Shown here: one piece after another, positions 1 to 3,751 of the stretch
Numbering within the stretch: the stretch's first letter is position 1
Layout: each line of letters begins with the position of its first letter
From: Promethearchaeota archaeon
GTDB taxonomy: Archaea; Asgardarchaeota; Lokiarchaeia; Sigyniarchaeales; SOKP01
Assembly: GCA_019894815.1 (NCBI GenBank)
Contig: JAGXNU010000079.1
Span: forward strand, 3,305-8,923
Length of the DNA stretch: 5,619 nucleotides
Direction of reading: 5' to 3'
The notes under the pieces: model-generated
The model's database searches: none
Seen by the model: only the letters and a program-made list of their open reading frames with translations
Told to the model about the DNA's origin: nothing
Made by a program: the position numbers and the translations under genes

Positions 1-17
1 GAATAGAGTAATAAGTA

Positions 18-36
18 ATAAAAACAGTGTTTTTAT
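18..36 (-). terminator. Small hairpin downstream of the zinc-ribbon gene
   Basis: A perfect 8-bp inverted repeat (ATAAAAAC / GTTTTTAT) has a 3-nt loop. It lies about 10 nt past the stop codon of the minus-strand zinc-ribbon gene. The stem is A/T-rich with one G:C pair and has a five-T run in its 3' arm. Archaeal transcription usually ends at oligo-T tracts, so this may mark the transcript end. The hairpin itself may be incidental in AT-rich DNA. Confidence 0.4.
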
Positions 37-45
37 ATCAGAGAA

Positions 46-300
46 TCATTTTTTCTTTTTTGGATTAATCCACTGGGTGTAAATTTCTTCAATTATTAAC
101 ACGTTATCCTTGCTGCATTCTTTACATTTCTCATCTGTAAGTTTTTTAAATGTAAAATCTCCTGGTTTGAATAAGCGTGTATATTTTACATTACAACTTC
201 TACATTTAATTACAGTTGTAATTTCTTCGACCAAGCTTTTTTTTCTATCGAGGATGTCTCCAATATCGGGAATCATGGGAAGTTCTGGCTCATCTGACAC
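46..300 (-). CDS. Small zinc-ribbon protein, function unknown
   Basis: This 84-residue soluble protein carries two CxxC knuckles, C33-x2-C36 and C59-x2-C62, separated by 22 residues, which is the spacing of a single zinc ribbon. The first 28 residues are acidic and proline-containing, and the C-terminus is a short lysine run (PKKKK), which could contact nucleic acid. No catalytic motif is visible. I chose the GTG start at 300 because a GGTGA Shine-Dalgarno lies 8 nt upstream (309-313) and an in-frame stop lies just before it; the next candidate is an ATG at residue 9, with no such site. Small archaeal proteins of this build are often linked to transcription, translation or RNA, but nothing here fixes a role. 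It appears to be transcribed alone, with no neighbour on its strand within the window to the left. Confidence 0.8.
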   Translation of the reverse strand: MSDEPELPMIPDIGDILDRKKSLVEEITTVIKCRSCNVKYTRLFKPGDFTFKKLTDEKCKECSKDNVLIIEEIYTQWINPKKKK

Positions 301-308
301 TCTTTAAA

Positions 309-313
309 TCACC
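309..313 (-). promoter_or_regulatory. Shine-Dalgarno GGTGA for the zinc-ribbon gene
   Basis: The minus strand reads GGTGATTTAAAGA directly before GTG. GGTGA is complementary to the conserved archaeal 16S rRNA 3' end (UCACC). The 8-nt spacer supports GTG at 300 as the start over the ATG at residue 9. Confidence 0.65.
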
Positions 314-332
314 AAATTAATTGATGTATTTC

Positions 333-345
333 ATAATACTATATC
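333..345 (-). promoter_or_regulatory. Possible TATA box for the zinc-ribbon gene
   Basis: The minus strand reads GATATAGTATTAT, centred about 39 nt before the GTG start. Archaeal initiation falls about 25 nt downstream of the box, so transcripts would begin near 313, at the edge of the Shine-Dalgarno. The match to TTTATATA is only moderate. Confidence 0.35.
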
Positions 346-369
346 CCTAATATTCTTTGTTCTTATAGA

Positions 370-555
370 TTAATCATTATATAGTACATTATAAGCAGTA
401 ACATTTAGAAAAAGTAACCCTAATAGAAAAAAAAGACTTAACTGATAAGATATAAGAGAGGATTTATATAAAACCACAGATAATATAATTCTTAGAAATC
501 CCAATTGATATTTCAATAGATTTGATATGATAGAATTACATCGTAGTATCGCCAT
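370..555 (-). CDS. Tentative 61-residue membrane peptide
   Basis: This ORF would encode a 61-residue hydrophobic peptide, starting at ATG 555 and ending in TAA. Its sequence could form one or two membrane segments, roughly residues 18-32 (LGFLRIILSVVLYKS) and 35-54 (ISYQLSLFFLLGLLFLNVTA). In favour: a good AGGTGAG ribosome-binding site with a 7-nt spacer (GGTGA at 563-567), the same signal used by the firm genes here. Against: AT-rich DNA readily gives leucine/isoleucine/serine/tyrosine-rich chance ORFs, the nearest TATA-like stretch (573-582) is too close to the start, and I recognise no family. Gene reality is unresolved. Confidence 0.3.
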   Translation of the reverse strand: MAILRCNSIISNLLKYQLGFLRIILSVVLYKSSLISYQLSLFFLLGLLFLNVTAYNVLYND

Positions 556-590
556 TGCAATCTCACCTATAGTTATATTAATTGGGATTT
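496..590. repeat. Spaced 11-bp inverted repeat
   Basis: AAATCCCAATT (496-506) is the exact reverse complement of AATTGGGATTT (580-590), separated by 73 bp. In a minus-strand transcript the arms would enclose the Shine-Dalgarno and start codon of the tentative 61-residue ORF. The right arm can also form a short local stem (ATTGG/CCAAT, 581-598). It may be a regulatory fold or chance. Confidence 0.35.
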
Positions 591-637
591 ACTCCAATGT
601 AAAGACGAAAAAGAATTATGAGTGTAACCAAAAGCCC

Positions 638-647
638 TTAAAAAAAA
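638..647 (+). promoter_or_regulatory. Possible TATA box for the DUF2585-like gene
   Basis: The stretch TTAAAAAAAA follows AAAAGCCC and lies about 36 nt before the ATG at 679. Initiation about 25 nt downstream would fall near 668 and leave a leader just long enough for the GGTGA at 670-674. The match is degenerate. Confidence 0.35.
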
Positions 648-669
648 CGATAAGCTCATCTTAGATCGT

Positions 670-674
670 GGTGA
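670..674 (+). promoter_or_regulatory. Shine-Dalgarno GGTGA for the DUF2585-like gene
   Basis: GGTGA lies 4 nt before ATG 679 and 16 nt before the second in-frame ATG at 691. The spacing favours the first start, though it is short. Confidence 0.55.
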
Positions 675-678
675 ATAT

Positions 679-702
679 ATGAATAAGATCATGAATAAGA
701 TT
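679..702 (+). repeat. 12-bp tandem duplication at a gene start
   Basis: ATGAATAAGATC is followed immediately by ATGAATAAGATT, 11 of 12 bases identical. It gives the protein two successive MNKI starts. It looks like a small duplication of the initiation region and is the reason two starts are possible. Confidence 0.7.
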
Positions 703-1125
703 CTTGCGAAAAATAAAGAAGGTATAAGTAAAGCTGCAATCGATTTTTTTAGTTTTGGACATCTTTTAGGAGGGTATTTCGCCTTTATAATTTTAGACGC
801 ATTCTATTTGGTTATTCTTGGTGAATTTGTTATTGAAATTTGTATTGTTACCGTTTTTCTATGTGGAGTTATTTGGGAAATAGTTGAAAATACATATCTT
901 TTTAATAAGAATGTGAAGTTTGGGTATCGAAGAGATAGTCTTTTAAATTCTTCAATGGACGTGGTCATGCTTACCATGGGAGGTTTTTTTGCTTCATATT
1001 GCCTTGAATTAAACCTTGAAACTTTCTTGATTGTTTCAGCATTGTTTTTTATTGGAAACATTCTCTTAATGAGCATTTATGCCAATAAGATTATTGAATT
1101 ATTTAGTGGTTTAAGTAAAAAGTAA
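679..1125 (+). CDS. DUF2585-like (UPF0314-like) small integral membrane protein
   Basis: This 148-residue protein has about four membrane segments (roughly residues 26-46, 48-66, 93-110 and 114-135). Its polar landmarks match my memory of DUF2585: a histidine in the first helix (FGHLLGG, H28), a WEIVEN box ending the second (W66, E67, E70, N71), then RRDSLLNSSMD (R84, R85, D86, S87, N90, S91, D94) leading into the third. Such membrane-embedded His, Glu, Asn and Asp residues suggest an active or binding site at the bilayer. The family's biochemistry is not known to me; a loose likeness to VanZ-type proteins is possible. The first 24 nt are a near-perfect 12-bp tandem repeat encoding MNKI twice, so start choice is ambiguous, but GGTGA at 670-674 favours 679. 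It is monocistronic and convergent with the LRR gene. Confidence 0.8.
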   Translation: MNKIMNKILAKNKEGISKAAIDFFSFGHLLGGYFAFIILDAFYLVILGEFVIEICIVTVFLCGVIWEIVENTYLFNKNVKFGYRRDSLLNSSMDVVMLTMGGFFASYCLELNLETFLIVSALFFIGNILLMSIYANKIIELFSGLSKK

Positions 1126-1127
1126 AG

Positions 1128-1146
1128 AAAAAAAAGTTAGTTTTTT
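1128..1146. terminator. Likely bidirectional terminator between convergent genes
   Basis: A run of eight A (1128-1135), GTTAG, then six T (1141-1146) sits between the stop of the plus-strand membrane-protein gene (1125) and the stop of the minus-strand LRR gene (1151). Either strand presents an oligo-T tract after a stop codon, which is the archaeal intrinsic termination signal. The arms can also pair as a six-bp A:T hairpin. Confidence 0.6.
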
Positions 1147-1150
1147 AATT

Positions 1151-1891
1151 TCAACCACCATATGCAGCTCCTAAAGCTAAAAGGAGTGGGGAAAAGATAA
1201 ACAAGATCATAAAAAAGAATCCAAACATGGGCAAGAAGTCAGTAGTAGGCCGTTCGGTGATAACACAAATAGATGCTGCAATTATGAAACTCGCTATGGT
1301 GACTCCAATACAATACCACATGAACCGCTTTGCAAAACGTTTACCGAAATATCTCTCGTCTTTGGTACGAATATTTATCTTTTTTAATTTTTTTACTTCC
1401 TCTTTTGGAAGCTTTGAAGCTACTCCGATGTCAAATCTTTTTAAATTATGAAGGGTCTCAATTCCTTTAACTTCAGTAATGTTATTACCCGCGAGGTATA
1501 AAGCATTTAGATTACTTAAACTATCCAACCCTTTAATTTCATTGATTTTATTTCCATTTAGATAGAGAGTCATTATACTTTTAAGAGATTCCAGTCCTTT
1601 AATCTCTTGTATTGAGTTAAAATCAAGCCTTAAATATCTCAAATTCCTGAGATTATTCAATCCTTTAATTTCAGTAATCTCATTGTTAGAAAGGTTTAAA
1701 TTATATAGGTTTTCCAAGTGATCAAGACCAGAGATTTCTGAGATATGATTATTGGATAAATCCAATTCCTTTAAAGCTGGGAGATTTTCAAGGCCCTTTA
1801 TTTCAGAAATACTAGAAATTCCTTTATTTTTTAATGTTAATTTCCCTTTTTTAACCTTGTATGGTTTATCTCTAATGATTACAAAAGACAT
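1151..1891 (-). CDS. Leucine-rich-repeat protein with C-terminal membrane hairpin
   Basis: This 246-residue protein has six in-register 22-residue leucine-rich repeats starting at residues 28, 50, 72, 94, 116 and 138, of the form IxEIKGLxxLxNLxxLxLxxNx. This is the SDS22-like class, a curved solenoid for protein-protein contacts. A partial cap (residues 17-27) precedes them. A lysine/arginine-rich stretch (about 160-190) leads into two membrane helices (about 192-211 and 221-243), and the protein ends in AAYGG. There is no signal peptide; by the positive-inside rule the LRR domain should face the cytoplasm, making this a membrane-tethered scaffold. Ligand unknown. ATG 1891 has GGTGA 6 nt upstream. 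It follows the flavodoxin gene by 19 nt and is probably co-transcribed, so the two may act together. LRR proteins of this flavour are plentiful in Asgard archaea. Confidence 0.85.
   Translation of the reverse strand: MSFVIIRDKPYKVKKGKLTLKNKGISSISEIKGLENLPALKELDLSNNHISEISGLDHLENLYNLNLSNNEITEIKGLNNLRNLRYLRLDFNSIQEIKGLESLKSIMTLYLNGNKINEIKGLDSLSNLNALYLAGNNITEVKGIETLHNLKRFDIGVASKLPKEEVKKLKKINIRTKDERYFGKRFAKRFMWYCIGVTIASFIIAASICVITERPTTDFLPMFGFFFMILFIFSPLLLALGAAYGG
1464..1809 (-). repeat. 66-bp tandem repeats encoding the LRRs
   Basis: A motif close to CCTTTAATTTCAGTAAT (plus strand) recurs every 66 bp, near 1464, 1530, 1596, 1662, 1728 and 1794. It encodes the IxEIKG core of each 22-residue leucine-rich repeat. 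The copies have diverged but keep exact length, as expected of a repeat grown by duplication and held by protein structure. Confidence 0.8.
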
Positions 1892-1897
1892 TTTATT

Positions 1898-1902
1898 TCA
1901 CC
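1898..1902 (-). promoter_or_regulatory. Shine-Dalgarno GGTGA for the LRR gene
   Basis: GGTGA lies in the 19-nt gap between the flavodoxin stop and ATG 1891, with a 6-nt spacer. Its place inside such a small gap supports translation from a shared two-gene transcript. Confidence 0.7.
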
Positions 1903-1910
1903 ATTTTATT

Positions 1911-2579
1911 TTACATTTTATTTCCGCAATTCGTACAAAATTCAATCCCCTTCTGAATAATATTCCCACAAGAGGAACAAGAATTTCCCTTTTGCAGTTT
2001 TTCGGCAAATTCATCGCAAATTTCTTCAATCCGATTCCAATCACGAAAATCATTAAAACCCTTATATTCAAACTCTAATCCAGTTTTTTTACCGATTTCT
2101 TTGGCAATACCTTTTAACGAACTTCTGTCATCGTGTTTTAACTTTGATTTGCGGGAAAAATCAAGAACAGGTCCAAAATCGTCATAAAAATCAGGAATGA
2201 AATTAAAACTTTTTAATATATTTTTACCAAATTTTTCTTTCGCCTTCACCGGATCTGAGATACCTTGATATGCCCACGGATCACTCCTGAAAAACCCAAT
2301 TACTTTATTTTTTCCTTCGAAAGGGCTTACATAAAAAGTGACAAATTTTTTAGCTTTCTTGTTCCAAAATGTCCACATCTTATTCTGTCCAGAAATTAAT
2401 ATGACACCATTAAAATCATTAATGGTTGGCCATCGCTTCTGCTTCGTACGTTCTAAATCTATTGTATCAACTGTTAAACCCAAATCTATTAATTTTCTTG
2501 ACATGTTATCTGCAATTTCGCTAACATGACCATAATTATCGCTAAATGTCACTAAAACTTTGTGATTTAATTCATTCAA
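1911..2579 (-). CDS. HemG-like flavodoxin with C-terminal zinc ribbon
   Basis: This 222-residue protein has two parts. Residues 7-195 look like a flavodoxin of the HemG/Flavodoxin_5 kind. A first strand VLVTF leads into the FMN-phosphate loop SDNYGHVSEIA (13-23), which has the F-S-x-x-x-G-x-x-x-E-I-A pattern of HemG proteins. FGPVLDFSRKSKL (135-147) and FNDFRDWNRIEEICDEFAEKL (175-195) match the late HemG elements. It should bind FMN and carry electrons or act as a quinone-linked oxidoreductase; heme synthesis is not implied, as no heme genes are nearby. Residues 201-218 add a zinc ribbon (C201, C204, C215, C218), not part of ordinary flavodoxins. The start is TTG 2579: a GGCGA (one base off GGTGA) lies 7 nt before it, the nearby ATGs run at once into stops, and the first in-frame alternative, GTG at residue 8, falls in the first strand. 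It heads a probable operon with the LRR gene. Confidence 0.8.
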   Translation of the reverse strand: MNELNHKVLVTFSDNYGHVSEIADNMSRKLIDLGLTVDTIDLERTKQKRWPTINDFNGVILISGQNKMWTFWNKKAKKFVTFYVSPFEGKNKVIGFFRSDPWAYQGISDPVKAKEKFGKNILKSFNFIPDFYDDFGPVLDFSRKSKLKHDDRSSLKGIAKEIGKKTGLEFEYKGFNDFRDWNRIEEICDEFAEKLQKGNSCSSCGNIIQKGIEFCTNCGNKM

Positions 2580-2625
2580 TTCATTTTCGCCAAAAATGTA
2601 ATTATTACTTCAATATAGTTTAATG

Positions 2626-2636
2626 TTTTATATAAA
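2626..2636 (-). promoter_or_regulatory. Archaeal TATA box of the flavodoxin-LRR operon
   Basis: The minus strand reads TTTATATAAAA, an almost ideal archaeal TATA box. Initiation about 25 nt downstream would fall near 2605, giving a leader of about 25 nt that includes the degenerate GGCGA at 2587-2591. This is the best promoter match in the window. Confidence 0.65.
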
Positions 2637-2722
2637 TCTATAAGGACTAAAATTCTACATTAAAAACTTAGAGTAACCCAATTAAATGAAAATCAAAATA
2701 TAATAAGATAATAGAAGTAGGA

Positions 2723-3487
2723 CTAGGAAATATAATCAATCGGGTTATCCTTATTTTTCCCACTCTTTTCATTCGCCTTGGATTGTTCTTGATTTTCTTT
2801 TTCTGGAACTGATTCTTGATCTGGTTCCTGATCTGGTTCCTGATCTGATTCTTCCTCCTTTTCTGGTTCTGGAGGTTTTAGTTCACGAGACACGATTACT
2901 TTAGCGTATCTAATCACGTTTTTGTCTAATTTCCATCCCTCTTGGATGATTTCAATAATCGTATTATTTGGAACATCATCTCTTTCTATAGAACTTAAGG
3001 CTTCGTGATGACTATAATCAAATACATCATTGATTTTCACGTCCATTGGAACTGCTTTATGAGATTTTAAGACGTTCATGAACTGGTCATAAAAACCTTT
3101 AATGATATCATGATTTTCATCAGAATTCTCAAGAGCTTTCTTAAATGAATCAAAAAGAGGTAGAAAACTTTTAATTGCAGAAGCAGTATATTCAATCCTT
3201 AAATTTTGTCGATTTTTGATCCATCGTTTCTCAGCGTTTTCAAATTCCGCTTGCAAGCGCGTGTATTTAGTTTTCCATTGGGAATTTTCTTCATTCGCTT
3301 TTTTTAAATCTTTAACCTGCGTTTCCAAGGATGTAACTTTTGATAGTATGTCTTCTTTTGAAAAGAATTCTAATTTAAACGGTTCTTTTCCCTCAATTAG
3401 CTTGATCTCTTCTTGAGGTTCTGATTTCACGGGATCTTGTGAGTTTTCTTCCACTGGTTCCTTTTCTTCTTTCTTTTTAGGCGTCAT
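2723..3487 (-). CDS. grpE: GrpE, nucleotide-exchange factor of DnaK
   Basis: GrpE drives ADP release from DnaK in the cytoplasm, resetting the Hsp70 cycle. At 254 residues it is longer than the usual 180-200. Residues 1-44 are a charged, disordered-looking leader. Residues 46-100 form the long dimer coiled coil, 97-142 the four-helix region (FLPLFDSFKKALE), and 143-200 the beta domain that contacts DnaK. The GrpE signature is clear: FDYSHHEAL (156-164), NTIIEIIQEGWKLDKNVIR (175-193), then YAKVIVS. The extra length is a glutamate/glutamine/proline-rich tail (203-254) with DQEP repeats (215-225), ending NPIDYIS. ATG 3487 has no GGTGA before it, unlike its neighbours, but a TATA-like TTAAATTTAT is centred 25 nt upstream, so the mRNA may be leaderless. 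It is divergent from dnaK, its functional partner. Confidence 0.95.
   Translation of the reverse strand: MTPKKKEEKEPVEENSQDPVKSEPQEEIKLIEGKEPFKLEFFSKEDILSKVTSLETQVKDLKKANEENSQWKTKYTRLQAEFENAEKRWIKNRQNLRIEYTASAIKSFLPLFDSFKKALENSDENHDIIKGFYDQFMNVLKSHKAVPMDVKINDVFDYSHHEALSSIERDDVPNNTIIEIIQEGWKLDKNVIRYAKVIVSRELKPPEPEKEEESDQEPDQEPDQESVPEKENQEQSKANEKSGKNKDNPIDYIS
2813..2848 (-). repeat. Three 12-bp tandem repeats in the grpE tail
   Basis: The plus strand reads TTCTTGATCTGG, TTCCTGATCTGG and TTCCTGATCTGA in direct succession. They encode the DQEP-DQEP-DQES stretch of the GrpE tail. Near-identity at DNA level suggests recent slippage expansion, so copy number may vary between strains. Confidence 0.85.
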
Positions 3488-3574
3488 GATAGTGTCAATT
3501 ATAAATCATAAATTTAAGTTATATTCAACCTTCAAATCACAATTAGTAATAATTCAAGTCAATTCAATTATACC

Positions 3575-3585
3575 ATACAGTGTAT
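3575..3585. promoter_or_regulatory. Palindrome, candidate operator
   Basis: ATACAGTGTAT is a perfect palindrome around a central G. TATA on each side (3569-3572 and 3587-3590) extends it imperfectly. It lies upstream of both chaperone promoters, about 90 bp from the grpE start, where a dimeric regulator could act on both genes. Its use as an operator is inference. Confidence 0.4.
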
Positions 3586-3619
3586 CTATAACTGATATAA
3601 ATAATAATAAAATAAAATT

Positions 3620-3640
3620 TTAATCATTTTTTGTGATTAA
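3620..3640. repeat. Inverted repeat in the chaperone spacer
   Basis: TTAATCA and TGATTAA are exact 7-bp inverted copies separated by 7 nt (TTTTTTG). The element sits almost at the midpoint of the grpE-dnaK spacer. It could be a regulator site or a chance symmetry in AT-rich DNA. Confidence 0.35.
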
Positions 3641-3739
3641 TAGATCATTATAAGAAAAATTAAAAAAGTGGGTTTAATTATATTCTCATAGTTAAAATTC
3701 ATGTAAATATAACATTGATAAACTTAACCTTACAATTAT

Positions 3740-3744
3740 GGTGA
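3740..3744 (+). promoter_or_regulatory. Shine-Dalgarno GGTGA for dnaK
   Basis: GGTGA is followed by a 7-nt spacer and GTG at 3752. An ATG overlapping it at 3738 is out of frame and reaches a stop after four codons. The next in-frame stop upstream is at 3725. The site therefore fixes GTG 3752 as the dnaK start. Confidence 0.8.
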
Positions 3745-3751
3745 AATTTTA

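Larger units (their letters stand above)
301..678. other. 378-bp AT-rich region with no certain gene
   Basis: This stretch separates the minus-strand zinc-ribbon gene from the plus-strand membrane-protein gene and must hold both promoters. It also contains a weak 61-codon hydrophobic minus-strand ORF and an 11-bp inverted repeat (496-506 and 580-590), both listed separately. I see no tRNA, structured RNA, insertion sequence or CRISPR-like repeat in it. Confidence 0.6.
3488..3751. promoter_or_regulatory. Divergent grpE/dnaK control region
   Basis: This 264-bp, very AT-rich spacer must hold both promoters. On the grpE side, minus-strand TTAAATTTAT (3508-3517) is centred 25 nt from ATG, and AATATAAC (3518-3525) lies just upstream. 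On the dnaK side, TTTAATTATAT (3673-3683) and TAAATATAA (3704-3712) are TATA candidates. The 8-mer AATATAAC occurs upstream of both genes, on the sense strand of each (dnaK copy 3706-3713). Two symmetric elements lie between: ATACAGTGTAT (3575-3585) and TTAATCA-n7-TGATTAA (3620-3640). No bacterial CIRCE element (TTAGCACTC-n9-GAGTGCTAA) is seen. Which TATA is used cannot be settled by reading. Confidence 0.6.

Noticed and set aside
110..307. Plus-strand ORF of 65 codons opposite the zinc-ribbon gene
   Set aside because: It is the antisense shadow of a gene with clear CxxC motifs and its own GGTGA; no domain is seen in it.
804..1076. Minus-strand ORF of 90 codons inside the DUF2585-like gene
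   Set aside because: It lies wholly antisense to a membrane protein with family-like motifs and has no recognisable content.
1464..1809. Regular 66-bp repeats considered as a CRISPR-like or regulatory array
   Set aside because: The period equals 22 codons and the units translate in frame to leucine-rich repeats, with no constant repeat and variable spacer pattern.
1752..2078. Plus-strand ORF of 108 codons across the LRR and flavodoxin genes
   Set aside because: It runs antisense over the junction of two well-supported genes and has no domain.
1911..2579. Calling the flavodoxin a true protoporphyrinogen oxidase (hemG)
   Set aside because: Only fold-level landmarks match; there are no heme genes nearby and the added zinc ribbon departs from HemG.
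2580..2722. A further gene or RNA between grpE and the flavodoxin gene
   Set aside because: Only 143 bp of AT-rich DNA with a TATA box; no sizeable ORF or stable fold is visible.
3488..3751. Search for a bacterial CIRCE/HrcA operator before dnaK or grpE
   Set aside because: No TTAGCACTC-n9-GAGTGCTAA element or close variant is present.
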